Positions 44,895 through 53,632 of a stretch of 64,000 nucleotides of DNA are shown here, piece by piece. The DNA comes from Desulfopila sp. IMCC35008. GTDB lineage: Bacteria; Desulfobacterota; Desulfobulbia; Desulfobulbales; Desulfocapsaceae. Numbering within the stretch: position 1 is the first letter of the stretch; each line of letters begins with the position of its first letter. The translations under genes and the position numbers were made by a program. The stretch spans positions 3,002,501-3,066,500 of the forward strand of contig NZ_CP050700.1 in NCBI RefSeq assembly GCF_010646885.2, read 5' to 3'. A model generated the notes under the pieces. That model was not told where the DNA came from. It saw only the letters and a program-made list of their open reading frames with translations, and searched no databases.

Positions 44895-46238
44895 ATGGAA
44901 TTCATCGCAGCCCTTGACGCCCTGGTCAGCAAAATTAACGCATTTGCCTGGGGTCCCCCCATGCTGATACTACTGGTCGGTACTGGCTTCTGGCTCACCA
45001 TTGCCCTGCGCGGACTTCAGTTCACCAAGTTGGGTCATGCACTTTGGCTGGCACTTGTCAAAAGGAAGGAAGAAGGTGATGAACCTGGCGATATCACTCA
45101 TTTTCAGGCCCTGATGACAGCCCTTTCGGCAACTGTAGGTACAGGTAATATCGCAGGTGTGGCAACAGCTATCGCCGTTGGTGGTCCCGGTGCTCTGTTC
45201 TGGATGTGGATTACCGGTCTCGTCGGTATGGCTACCAAATACGCAGAGGCCGTTTTGGCCGTCAAGTACAGGGTACAAGACGAGAATGGCGAGATGAGCG
45301 GTGGCCCCATGTATTACATCTCTAAAGGACTCAACCTGCCTTGGCTTGGTGCCGTTTTCGCCATTTTTGCCTCCGTTGCCGCCTTTGGTATCGGCAACAT
45401 GGTCCAATCGAACTCAGTTGCCGATGCAGTCGAAGCGACCTTCTCTGTTCCGCCCCTCGCTACCGGTATTGTGCTGATGATCTGTACTGCCGCAGTCGTT
45501 CTCGGTGGTATCAAGTCCATCGGTCGTGTAACCAGTATTCTTGTTCCCATCATGATTGTGCTTTATGTGATCGGTGCAATGTATATTATCCTGGTTAATA
45601 TCAGCGGCGTTCCAGCTGCCCTTGCCTTCATCGTCAAACAGGCATTCAATCCCACGGCCGCTACAGGTGGTTTTGCGGGTGCCACAATTATGATGGCTAT
45701 TCGCTTCGGTGTTGCCCGCGGTGTATTCTCCAACGAATCCGGTCTCGGCTCCGCTCCTATCGCTGCTGCAGCTGCCCAGACCAAACACCCGGTTACCCAG
45801 GCGCTGGTTTCCATGACTCAGACATTTATCGATACCATTATAGTCTGTACCATGACCGGCCTGGTTCTTATTCTCACTGGTCTCTGGTCAAGCGGTGATA
45901 CAGGTGCCGAACTTACCACCAAAGCATTTGCAGCGGGGATGCCTGGTGGGGCATACGTTGTCACCTTGGGAATTATCCTTTTTGCCTACTCTACCATGCT
46001 CGGATGGTGCTACTATGGCGAGAAATCAATTGAGTACCTGTTTGGGGTAAAATCAATTCTTCCCTACCGCATCGTCTTTATATGCTTTATCGGACTTGGT
46101 GCGGTCGCCAAGCTGAGCTTTGTCTGGAACCTCTCAGACACCCTGAACGGACTTATGGCTATACCTAACCTCATCGGACTGCTGCTATTGACTCCGGTTG
46201 TTGTTTCAGAAACAAAGAAGTTTTTTGCTGATAAGTAA
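44895..46238 (+). CDS. Alanine/glycine:cation symporter (AGCS family)
   Basis: A 447-residue inner-membrane protein with about 11 helices. Family motifs: [42 protein letters not shown] and [18 protein letters not shown]. It imports alanine or glycine with sodium. GAGGAGG precedes ATG 44895; a strong bidirectional terminator follows. It is a single-gene unit. Confidence 0.95.
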   Translation: MEFIAALDALVSKINAFAWGPPMLILLVGTGFWLTIALRGLQFTKLGHALWLALVKRKEEGDEPGDITHFQALMTALSATVGTGNIAGVATAIAVGGPGALFWMWITGLVGMATKYAEAVLAVKYRVQDENGEMSGGPMYYISKGLNLPWLGAVFAIFASVAAFGIGNMVQSNSVADAVEATFSVPPLATGIVLMICTAAVVLGGIKSIGRVTSILVPIMIVLYVIGAMYIILVNISGVPAALAFIVKQAFNPTAATGGFAGATIMMAIRFGVARGVFSNESGLGSAPIAAAAAQTKHPVTQALVSMTQTFIDTIIVCTMTGLVLILTGLWSSGDTGAELTTKAFAAGMPGGAYVVTLGIILFAYSTMLGWCYYGEKSIEYLFGVKSILPYRIVFICFIGLGAVAKLSFVWNLSDTLNGLMAIPNLIGLLLLTPVVVSETKKFFADK

Positions 46239-46263
46239 TCGACAACCACCAGCTGCACGATAA

Positions 46264-46312
46264 AAAAGGCCCGGCTTCCCTATACTTTTCGAAGGGAAGC
46301 CGGGCCTTTTGT
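46264..46312 (+). terminator. Bidirectional terminator after the symporter
   Basis: A 17-bp perfect stem, AAAAGGCCCGGCTTCCC (46264-46280) with its complement (46294-46310), serves the symporter on the plus strand and the converging gene at 46359 on the minus strand. Confidence 0.93.
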
Positions 46313-46358
46313 CTTTACTCGCACAAACCATGAGAAGCGAGAAGCCACAACACAATTT

Positions 46359-46700
46359 CTACATATCGTCTTCCACAATGGGAGAGCCGACAGTGTCCAC
46401 AACCACCGTATGACACTCAACAAGACACCACTCGTCAAACAGCTCCCTCGTCAGGTCATGTGGCCATAATTCGGTATCAACAACCCAGTCTTCAAGCTCA
46501 CATTCAAAGACCTGCCTGAAGTTAAGATCTAACCATTTATCAACAAACTCGGTCTCATCTTCATCAATGAGGTATACCGTACGATCCTCATTAGCCTCTT
46601 CCGCAGTCAGCTTTACCCTGGTATCAGAGGGATCGGTCTCGTTGATCCAGTCGATAAAAGGCTGCTTTAACCGAACCAGCAATGCCGAACGATTAATCAT
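46359..46700 (-). CDS. Hypothetical acidic protein (113 aa)
   Basis: ATG 46700 with AAGGA seven bases upstream (a TTG further out is less likely). The product is acidic (DEDETEFVDKWLDLNF, ELEDWVVDTELWPHD) and Trp-rich, with no cysteine cluster or membrane segment. I recognise no family. It converges with the symporter and shares its terminator. Confidence 0.65.
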   Translation of the reverse strand: MINRSALLVRLKQPFIDWINETDPSDTRVKLTAEEANEDRTVYLIDEDETEFVDKWLDLNFRQVFECELEDWVVDTELWPHDLTRELFDEWCLVECHTVVVDTVGSPIVEDDM

Positions 46701-46801
46701 AATATAGTCCTTGCTCAAACAAATTTAATCACATCTTTCCGGCCGGATTATTCCCCCAGCCCAACTTTCTCATCAGTTCAGGCGGAGCCTAATGCATCGT
46801 T

Positions 46802-46829
46802 TTGACAGTAGATTATGATAAGTTATACC
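46802..46829 (+). promoter_or_regulatory. Promoter-like site upstream of a 33-aa ORF
   Basis: TTGACA (46802-46807) and TATACC (46824-46829) are 16 bases apart. The next plus-strand coding stretch is the 33-codon frame at 46910. Confidence 0.4.
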
Positions 46830-46909
46830 TACTGCTAAAATATTGCCGAAGAAGGCACCGCATGCGCTAACCTTTTGGCAAACATCGACATAATGTTAAT
46901 GAGAGAATC

Positions 46910-47011
46910 ATGCTAGCATCCGACACCCCATACCCCACAAGAAAAATCATTCTATTGGGGATCATCCTGCAAACGGTATTACCCTTAAAACACCTTCTTG
47001 TAAACCGTTGA
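46910..47011 (+). CDS. Possible 33-aa small membrane protein
   Basis: ATG 46910, stop TGA 47009-47011, with GAGAG seven bases upstream. The peptide has a hydrophobic core (IILLGIILQTVLPL) with basic residues on both sides, as in small single-pass membrane proteins. The promoter-like site 80 bases upstream supports expression, but the frame is short and may also be a gene remnant. Confidence 0.3.
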   Translation: MLASDTPYPTRKIILLGIILQTVLPLKHLLVNR

Positions 47012-47049
47012 AAATCATGACGGGATGTCCGTACAACCAAAGGACCTCA

Positions 47050-47394
47050 TCAGCTAACGAACAGCATTGTTTCGTTGGAATCAATATGCTCAATTACTCT
47101 CTCAAAGCTTCGTGTAGGTGGCAGTCCAGCCGTAATATGCCAATTGAGATTCTGGTCCTGCCAGAGCAGGGTCCACATCCGGGTGTCCATGTCGCACTTT
47201 GCCCTGGCAAAGGCAAATTCATTCCACTCATTCGGGTTATCCCAGCGGGGACGGCGCTCAAACATCCACACCTCGTCATCGAGCACCCGATAGGTTATAT
47301 CACACCGGTTTACTCCTTCGGATCGTGACCGTTTCGCACAAAAAGAGGAAATGAGTTTATTGATCTTGCGAAGTTCAAATTCAGACAATGGCAT
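47050..47394 (-). CDS. DUF3024-family protein
   Basis: A 114-residue protein whose MPLSEFELRKINKLISSFC start and VWMFERRPRW, LLWQDQNLNWHI motifs match the DUF3024 family, of unknown function. AGGAGG lies eight bases before ATG 47394. It is an isolated gene. Confidence 0.75.
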   Translation of the reverse strand: MPLSEFELRKINKLISSFCAKRSRSEGVNRCDITYRVLDDEVWMFERRPRWDNPNEWNEFAFARAKCDMDTRMWTLLWQDQNLNWHITAGLPPTRSFERVIEHIDSNETMLFVS

Positions 47395-47675
47395 GGAAAA
47401 AGTCCTCCTGCAGCTGATATTTCTTTTTCACACCATCAGGTATACTCACGACCAGTCAATCATCACCCCGGACTAACAGCCAAGCCCAAAGTCAACATGC
47501 CGATATTACGAGTATACCTTTCCACATTTTGAAATATTAGATCATTATAGCATAAACAGTGGCTGATTCTCCAGAACGGAGAAAGGAAAACTACAGGGAC
47601 CTTCCCCTACAGGACCATCTGATGAATTTGAAGAAAAGCATAGTATAAAATGGTCTTTCGGGGATAGGAGGTACT

Positions 47676-47951
47676 TTACATTCCAAGAGAAAACATTGAT
47701 TCAAGATCATGCCGGGAATACGCCTTAAAGGCAAGCATAGTCTCTGTGTTGACAATTCCTTCGATATCACGCATCCTGCCCGTCACCAGAGTAGCAAGTT
47801 CCTCATTGGTCTTCAACCGGGCGATAGCAATCAGGTCGTACTTGCCGCTTACCGAATAAACCTCTGAAATACCATCCAGCTCGACCAACTGTTCGGCGAT
47901 AGAATTTACTGTCGTTCTTTCAGCCTTAATAAGAATGATGGATGTAACCAT
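47676..47951 (-). CDS. Stand-alone Lrp/AsnC RAM domain protein
   Basis: A 91-residue protein that equals the ligand-binding (RAM) domain of Lrp/AsnC regulators (VTSIILIKAERTTVNSIAEQL, SVSGKYDLIAIARLK, VNTETMLAFKAYSRHD) with no helix-turn-helix. Such proteins form oligomeric rings that bind amino acids and may act through protein partners. An aminotransferase-like MocR regulator is on the same strand upstream at 48874. Confidence 0.9.
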   Translation of the reverse strand: MVTSIILIKAERTTVNSIAEQLVELDGISEVYSVSGKYDLIAIARLKTNEELATLVTGRMRDIEGIVNTETMLAFKAYSRHDLESMFSLGM

Positions 47952-48070
47952 GTATCCCCCTTCACGACGGCGCTGTTAGTAGAATTAATAATAGCTATCC
48001 TGTTCAGCTATCTATTATCATCCAATGAATAATACTCCTACATATACCGAGATATTATACCCTCATTATA

Positions 48071-48283
48071 TTAACAATTTGAAGGTAATTCCATCTTCCT
48101 GGCATATCTTTCCCTGATGCCTTCGCCGAGCCAAATCAATAGTTCTGCAACATATAACCCAAACGCTCTTTTTCGACCTTGCATGGATTTCTCATATTCA
48201 CGAATCATTCGCAATCTCTTGGTCTCCCGCAACATATCCTCGCGCCTTTCCTTCAACATCATTTCTACCGTAAAATAATTCAT
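48071..48283 (-). CDS. Small basic protein (70 aa)
   Basis: ATG 48283 with GAGGAG eight bases upstream. The product is strongly charged and helical (MMLKERREDMLRETKRLRM, GKKR-type basic stretches) and ends in a hydrophobic, amphipathic helix (LYVAELLIWLGEGIRERY). Not assigned; it might bind membrane or nucleic acid. It follows the GNAT gene on the same strand. Confidence 0.6.
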   Translation of the reverse strand: MNYFTVEMMLKERREDMLRETKRLRMIREYEKSMQGRKRAFGLYVAELLIWLGEGIRERYARKMELPSNC

Positions 48284-48311
48284 AATCAGATCTCCTCGCA
48301 TTCTATACTAA

Positions 48312-48842
48312 TCATCCAACAAACCTCTCAACTGCATGAAGAGAAGAGCTATCCAGATGCTTGTCCATCCAGACAATATCAAAGAACTTCCCGTTCTTTT
48401 TACCGACATCCTGAAATCTCCCGCATTCAGTAAAGCCATTTTTCAAATGGAACCTGAGGCTCTCCGGATTTCTTGAAGAGATAGAAGAAAGAATAATTTG
48501 TATCCCCCTCTTCACCCCTTCTCGCTCCAGGTAATCAAGGACCATCTTGCCAAGCCCCTTACCGGTTGCCTGTGGCAAAAGGAAGCAGATCAGGTTGGCA
48601 CTGTGTGAAAAAACTGGTATTGGTTTATGGGGTACCAACAGGCCAAATCCGACATATGTACCCTCTTGGTCACGTACAGAAACCTTAGGATACCCCTCGG
48701 CGCTCTCTATAATTGCCCTGTAATGGTCCGCAGTTATTTTTTCTTCACGATATGCCGCAAAACTATTTTCTATATAGTAGTTAAAGATTTCGACAGCCTT
48801 TTGGACATCCTCTCCAACCAGCGGCTCCACTGTATAATCCAT
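48312..48842 (-). CDS. GNAT acetyltransferase, phosphinothricin-acetyltransferase-like
   Basis: A 176-residue GNAT protein. Start ATG 48842 follows GGGGGA by five bases. It has an acetyl-CoA loop (LLPQATGKGLGKMVLDYLE) and a late NPESLRFHLKNGF helix typical of PAT-like N-acetyltransferases that acetylate amino acids or amine-like antibiotics. It is downstream of the MocR regulator, so they may be co-transcribed. Confidence 0.85.
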   Translation of the reverse strand: MDYTVEPLVGEDVQKAVEIFNYYIENSFAAYREEKITADHYRAIIESAEGYPKVSVRDQEGTYVGFGLLVPHKPIPVFSHSANLICFLLPQATGKGLGKMVLDYLEREGVKRGIQIILSSISSRNPESLRFHLKNGFTECGRFQDVGKKNGKFFDIVWMDKHLDSSSLHAVERFVG

Positions 48843-48873
48843 AAAATCCCCCAATAGTATTCATTTGCCACAA

Positions 48874-50406
48874 TCACTGATATCCGCCAAGACCGCTTAA
48901 TCCTGAGTCTTCAGGAGGCTTGCTGATAAATTCGCCAACCGCATCTGCAAGCAACTGCACGCCCTCCTTTATTTCATGTTCATCAGACCAGGCGCAACTC
49001 AGACGCATTGCGTTAACATAGCGATGATCAATATCAAAAAGCGGCCCAGGCAAAAAGGAGACACCTTTCTCCACTGCAAACAACAATAAGGCCACGCTCG
49101 AATAGCCATTTGGCAATTCGAGCATCATCGAGAAACCTCCCTCCGGTTTCGACCATGTAACCTCCTGGGGCATATATCTCTTGAGTGCCTTGTGCATGAT
49201 GTTCGTACGCTTTTCATACACTCCCTGGAGAGTTCCAACGAGGCCCTCATACCTGCCACTCTTGAAAATAGACAGAGCCATTGCCTGGATAAGTGTCGGA
49301 GAGGCCTGATCCATAAGTTTTTTCAAGCCTGTCAACTCCTTAATCCTTTGAGGTGAACTGATTACCCATCCCAGTCGCATACCGGTCATGACGGTCTTCG
49401 ACAGTGAATTGACAACAATTGTCTGTTCCGCACCCAGCTCTCTGAGCAGACTTGTGGTATCCGACGGCCTGAACCGGAGATCCCGAAATATCTCATCAGT
49501 TAAAATTAACCCTGATGTGTCCCGTGCCCACCGAACGAGCTCTAATGTTCTCGCTGTCGTCATGTTCAAACCGGTCGGATTATGAGCATACGGACAGACA
49601 TAGAGAAGTTTCGGTGCCCCTGTCGACATCCTGGCAAGTTGTTCCATATTCGGACCACTGTTATCACGCCTTACGGTCTCCACCCAGTGCCCCATTGCCG
49701 AGAATGAATTTGCCACACCAAGAAAATTTGGACTCTCAAGGACAAGATCATACGGACTTTCGAGAAGTGACTGCCCTACCAAGGAAATTGCCTGGCTCAC
49801 ACCGTTTGTTATGAGCACCTGGTCTGGCCCAACCGACACACCTCTCTCACTCTCCCTTCGTGCAATCTCTGCACGCAAGGCATACATCCCTTGCGGTTCT
49901 GTCGCCTGAACCAGATGTTTATCACCTTTGGACAAAAGTTCCCGGCACACTTCGTCAACAAACCCCTCCGGTAAAAGATCCGGATCCGGGACCCCTCTGG
50001 TCAACTGGATAACACCCGGTTTATGGGCTAAGGGCATAATATCGTACAGTGCCTTACTCACCCCTGTACGCATTCGTCTTGCAGCCGATATTTTTAGTTC
50101 ATCAACATTTTTACGATACGGTTGTGAAAACTCAGAACGTTTATGATCATTCCCCCTGTCCTCACCATCACTTTTTTCACGAATAAAAGTACCACGTCCA
50201 ACGTGAGAATCTGTCAGGCCGGATTCAGTGAGATCTTGCAATGCCCTCCTTACAGTTGCCTGCGTTACGCCAATTTCTTTGGCCAGACTTGACACCGAAG
50301 GCAATCTGTCCCCGACTTTCAACCGCCCTTCTTTTATCGCATTCTCAATAGCATCACGTATTTGCACATACAATGCCACGTCAGAGTCTCGATCAATACT
50401 ATACAT
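48874..50406 (-). CDS. MocR-type GntR/aminotransferase transcriptional regulator
   Basis: A 510-residue protein: an N-terminal GntR winged helix (about 10-75, LPSVSSLAKEIGVTQATVRRALQDL), a variable linker, and a fold-type I aminotransferase domain (about 120-495) with the PLP Lys in NSLSKTVMTGMRLGW and YAHNPTG. MocR proteins use PLP to sense amino acids or amines. A set of TACTGTATCA repeats just upstream of the start looks like its own operator. The GNAT gene downstream is the likely target partner. Confidence 0.92.
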   Translation of the reverse strand: MYSIDRDSDVALYVQIRDAIENAIKEGRLKVGDRLPSVSSLAKEIGVTQATVRRALQDLTESGLTDSHVGRGTFIREKSDGEDRGNDHKRSEFSQPYRKNVDELKISAARRMRTGVSKALYDIMPLAHKPGVIQLTRGVPDPDLLPEGFVDEVCRELLSKGDKHLVQATEPQGMYALRAEIARRESERGVSVGPDQVLITNGVSQAISLVGQSLLESPYDLVLESPNFLGVANSFSAMGHWVETVRRDNSGPNMEQLARMSTGAPKLLYVCPYAHNPTGLNMTTARTLELVRWARDTSGLILTDEIFRDLRFRPSDTTSLLRELGAEQTIVVNSLSKTVMTGMRLGWVISSPQRIKELTGLKKLMDQASPTLIQAMALSIFKSGRYEGLVGTLQGVYEKRTNIMHKALKRYMPQEVTWSKPEGGFSMMLELPNGYSSVALLLFAVEKGVSFLPGPLFDIDHRYVNAMRLSCAWSDEHEIKEGVQLLADAVGEFISKPPEDSGLSGLGGYQ

Positions 50407-50419
50407 ACTCTCACCTCAT

Positions 50420-50455
50420 TAATACTGTATCATTACTGTATCAATACACTGTCAT
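50420..50455 (-). promoter_or_regulatory. Direct-repeat operator of the MocR gene
   Basis: TACTGTATCA occurs at 50423-50432 and 50434-50443, 11 bases apart (one helical turn); each half holds the near-palindrome ATAC-T-GTAT, a GntR-type pattern. A weaker third copy (ACACTGTCA) follows. It lies 15-50 bases upstream of the gene start. Confidence 0.5.
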
Positions 50456-50512
50456 ATTTTATGAGTCAAGTAATAGTTACCGTCATTCGGTAATTTATTT
50501 ATTGGTCACTCG

Positions 50513-51154
50513 TTGACATGTATACATTTCGAGAAAGTTCATTCTGCCTGGTCATTGAGAGGAGATCCAAACAGGGAATACACATGGGTGCTCTGTTCAG
50601 GCAACGGTCTCCGTCGCGTGCGTATTGCAGATATTGAAGCAGGGTATGGTGAGGTTGGCGCTCCCTTGTTGATGAAACTGCGTATTGACGAGAGTTTTGA
50701 ACACAATGCCGATTGGGGAGTAGTTAAGAAATTCAACTATCAGGATCACGCCTATGACGCCGAGTTCATTGGTAACTATGCTTATGTTGCGGACGGTACC
50801 AATGGGCTAACCATTTACGACACCACTAAAGACCCTACCGATGTTCATAGTGGTTTTTTTGTCGGCAATATAGGATACAGCAAAAGCGATCCATTGCTCG
50901 GTACCGCATCAGGTATTGAACTCTGGGACGACCCAGCAACTGGTAAGCTCTATGCGGTCCTCGCCTGTGGTCCCAATGGAGTTGGTGTTGTTGATGTTAC
51001 TGACATCAACAATATGCAGATCGTTAAAGTCTTCGAACCAATAAAGTATGAAGATGGTGAACTTGGTTCCGCTGACGGTCAGGCTATAGATCTTGAAGTT
51101 GTAGGTGATACAGCGTACTACGGTTATGATAGCTTCGGTCTCATTGCCGAATGA
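50513..51154 (+). pseudogene. Fragment of an LVIVD-type beta-propeller protein
   Basis: A 213-codon frame containing repeats such as NYAYVADGTNGLTIYDTT and YAVLACGPNGVGVVDVTD, characteristic of LVIVD beta-propeller proteins, which are secreted and much longer. There is no signal peptide and the first ~35 codons look unrelated; two adjacent stops (TGATAG) end the frame within what should be another repeat (YGYDSFGLIAE). A promoter-less short peptide with AGGAGAAG follows at 51229. I take it as a truncated gene relic. Confidence 0.6.
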
Positions 51155-51353
51155 TAGAGTGATAGTCGAAACTGCATTTCTGAAAAAACGTAGCAACAGA
51201 CACGTTGAACAATAGGAGAAGTATAATCATGCATCAGACTGTTGCCGAAGTGGAGTAACAGGCCAGAGATGTTATGTCTATTAATCACCCAAAATGTAGC
51301 TATTGGCACCTCAAAGAAAGGGTTGTTCAGGATGATCTTTAAGAAACCTGCAC

Positions 51354-51485
51354 TCACATCGTTCCGGCCCACCAGGGTTTCAGGGTCCAGACGATAATGG
51401 TGACCACCACGACTGCCAGGGTTACTCCAAAAATCATTAACTCTCTATTCGCTTTCATACCACGATGGGTGATATTAGCTTTCAT
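51354..51485 (-). CDS. Small membrane protein overlapping the ihf gene (43 aa)
   Basis: Read directly: ATG 51485 lies inside the last codons of the IHF-like gene (ATGAAAGCTAA), TGA at 51354-51356. The product has one hydrophobic segment (LMIFGVTLAVVVVTIIVW) followed by LKPWWAG, so it is probably a single-pass inner membrane protein. It starts within the upstream gene, which suggests translational coupling. An internal ATG at 51458 is the alternative start. Function unknown. Confidence 0.5.
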   Translation of the reverse strand: MKANITHRGMKANRELMIFGVTLAVVVVTIIVWTLKPWWAGTM

Positions 51486-51762
51486 TCACTTTGGTTCTTA
51501 ATAAGCCAGAAGGATGAAAAGTAACAACTTGCCGGGCATCCAATATGAAATCTTCACCGGTTTGCGGATTCCTGCCCTTTCGAGGTTTTTTGTTCTTCAC
51601 GTTGAATTTCCCAAAGCCACTAATAAGCAGATCATCACCTGCAATGAGTATGTTTTTTGATAAGCGAAGAAATGACTCAACGGCCCTAACCGCATCCCTC
51701 TTGGTTATCGTTTCATGTTCTTTGTAAACGGCTTCTGCAAGATCAGCTTTTGTCAGTGTCAT
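51475..51762 (-). CDS. ihfA: IHF/HU-family DNA-bending protein (IHF alpha-like)
   Basis: A 95-residue protein with the family signature: TLTKADLAEAVY start, ISGFGKFNVKNKKPRKGRNPQTGED (DNA-wrapping arm with the intercalating Pro) and a C-terminal TFHPSGLLRTKVN. It bends DNA and organises the nucleoid, acting in recombination and regulation. No other IHF/HU gene is adjacent, so assignment to the alpha chain is from overall likeness. Confidence 0.85.
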   Translation of the reverse strand: MTLTKADLAEAVYKEHETITKRDAVRAVESFLRLSKNILIAGDDLLISGFGKFNVKNKKPRKGRNPQTGEDFILDARQVVTFHPSGLLRTKVNES

Positions 51763-51804
51763 GATGTTTTCTCAAGTACTTATATTGATAAATTCAGAAT
51801 CGGC

Positions 51805-52278
51805 CTATTTCCTTAAGTAAAAGCCTAATTCCTTCTGGTATTCTATATCTTTGAAGAACTCACAATGTACCCGGTTCCCGATAGTCGATTTGACAACAAA
51901 TTTCTTTATTACTTCAGTTTTATGGCGATCATCAAGGGTGAACATTGCAATCCCTCGAACGCCTTCTGTGCAGAACTCTGCACAACCCACTTGAATACAC
52001 ATTCCACCCATTGAAAGGTCGGTCAATATGACCTTTTTACTCTCACCGTCTCCGGGTATAATCGTACATTCACCAGCAAGGTTGACATCTTTTCGAAAGA
52101 ACCTTCTGAATTCAAGAAAGAGATTAAACTAAGTATTACACTTGCATCGAATCTTTATTTGGTGCTTTTTATGGCGATATCTATTGATAGGGATACTTTT
52201 CTGAAAACCACATTCAGGACATACCCAAAGTGCGGTATTGTCGGGTTGGACATACGTTTTTGTGACAGTTGTTTTCAC
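51805..52278 (-). pseudogene. PilZ-domain protein gene with an in-frame TAG (52129-52131)
   Basis: Reading from GTG 52278 gives a zinc ribbon (VCPECGFQKSIPINRYRHKK, IRCKCNT), a TAG at 52129-52131, then in the same frame FNLFLEFRRFFRKDVNLAGEC, TDLSMGGMCIQV and IGNRVHCEFFKD, a PilZ domain with the RxxxR-like and DxSxxG motifs that bind cyclic-di-GMP. Zinc ribbon plus PilZ is a known combination in Desulfobacterota. The frame after TAG has no start codon until a TTG, so the downstream part cannot be a stand-alone gene. A single-base nonsense mutation is most likely; stop readthrough is less so. No frameshift is seen. Confidence 0.75.
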
Positions 52279-52948
52279 TATGGATATATCCCCAGTTATC
52301 AACCTCCTACGTTGTAGCACACATACACTCTGTAATCTGAAAACTCCAGTAAAGAAATGGTAAATCCACGAAGTGTGGTAACCACAAGTTCTCGTATCCA
52401 ATTTTTTATATCTCATGCACCCTTTTGCTCTCTTTGGCAGAAGAGAACACGATAAAATCCAGAGGAAAAAAGCTGAACCCATCCCCCCAGGTTCAGCAGG
52501 AACTTCCTTCAATTGTGGCGTGGGTTTTTCTGCAACTGATAAGCAGCATTCTTGCTCAAAGGCAAACTATCATTGGTTACTACCATGCCTCTGTAAAAGG
52601 TATTCCCCTCAAGGGGCAGATGAAAGATCGCAGTGATAATTGCCAGGGGCGATACTCCTCGTAATCTACGTATCCCGCAATTATTGAGGAATATGAAGAT
52701 TTTATGCCCGTCAATACATGAGCCTATTCGGCCTTGCAGCTTTTTGGACTTCTTGTTGCTCCTGGTTTTGTCTGGTGAGATCCGTTTCTCGCACTTCTTT
52801 CTTGATCTTATTAATATTTTTGGAGAAACCAGTATATCCTGAAATGAAAGGGTTTTGTTGCTAAATGTGTATATTTTCAGTTGCTTGAGTGGATGACTTC
52901 ACACGTATCCCTCAACTCGGAAAGTTGAGTTTATATGTGTCCCCAGTT
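52279..52948. other. 670-base gap with no assignable gene
   Basis: Short frames on the plus strand (for example around 52633-52842) lack ribosome sites and resemble nothing I know. The stretch may contain remnants of a lost gene. A minus-strand terminator occurs at 52464-52497, implying a transcript from the right, possibly the Nudix gene. Confidence 0.4.
52464..52497 (-). terminator. Rho-independent terminator, minus strand
   Basis: Stem GCTGAACC (52472-52479) with GGTTCAGC (52490-52497), loop of 10, then TTTTTTCC on the minus strand. Confidence 0.75.
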
Positions 52949-53527
52949 TCATCGTCGCCCCGAAAAACTAAAACTGCAAAACATCAAGGCATTCAATACC
53001 AGGCCATGATTAATCGTCCCGTTCTTTACAAGTACTTCAACCTCTTCATACGATTGAAGAAAACATTCGATATCTTCCATCTCATCAAGTCTGCGGGAGG
53101 TGGTTTTACGAACATCCCTGACCAGAACCGTATAACAGAAATTTCGTTGTATGGCGGGGTTGGGACACACCTTGCCGATTATAGCAGGGGCAGAGCCGAC
53201 ATAGCCGGTTTCCTCCTGCAACTCTCTGCACGCAGCAGTGACCGGATCCTCACCGGGATCTATCATGCCACCGGGGATCTCTATCTCTGATCGGCGGGAG
53301 CCATACCTGAACTGCCGAATCATAACCAACTTATTGTCAGGTGTTACGGCAACAACATTGACCCAGTCCGGGAAATCAAACAGGAAGAATTCCTTTTCCC
53401 TCCCACTTCGACAGCATTTGACCGGGCCTGACTTTATAGTTGCAACTGAGGTCTTCAGCAGTACCTTTTCCTCTTCAACCACCCACCCCTCAATCGTTTG
53501 ACCTTCTTTCATAAACCTGGCTCTCAT
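52949..53527 (-). CDS. Nudix hydrolase, ADP-ribose pyrophosphatase-like
   Basis: A 192-residue protein with the full Nudix box: GGMIDPGEDPVTAACRELQEETGY, matching GX5EX7REUXEEXGU. The IRQFRYGSRRSEIEIPGG lead-in is that of ADP-ribose and related nucleotide-sugar pyrophosphatases. A C-terminal acidic helix follows. The start is ATG 53527 (ATG 53512 possible). It probably removes ADP-ribose-type metabolites. An isolated gene. Confidence 0.88.
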   Translation of the reverse strand: MRARFMKEGQTIEGWVVEEEKVLLKTSVATIKSGPVKCCRSGREKEFFLFDFPDWVNVVAVTPDNKLVMIRQFRYGSRRSEIEIPGGMIDPGEDPVTAACRELQEETGYVGSAPAIIGKVCPNPAIQRNFCYTVLVRDVRKTTSRRLDEMEDIECFLQSYEEVEVLVKNGTINHGLVLNALMFCSFSFSGRR

Positions 53528-53632
53528 ATTCGGAATAATGGAAGTATTGCTTCAGGAGTTCCTTTCGCCGGAAACTATAAACCACAATTCAGAAGAGAGT
53601 ACAAGAAAACTGCTCAACGGTTGAACGCAGCC

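Noticed and set aside
51149-51157. Stop of the LVIVD fragment as a possible Sec codon
   Set aside because: Two stops in a row (TGA TAG), no hairpin downstream and no Cys expected there.
52129-52131. TAG in the PilZ gene as pyrrolysine
   Set aside because: No methylamine methyltransferase context, no pyl gene in the window, and several intact genes here end in TAG; a nonsense mutation is simpler, though not proven.
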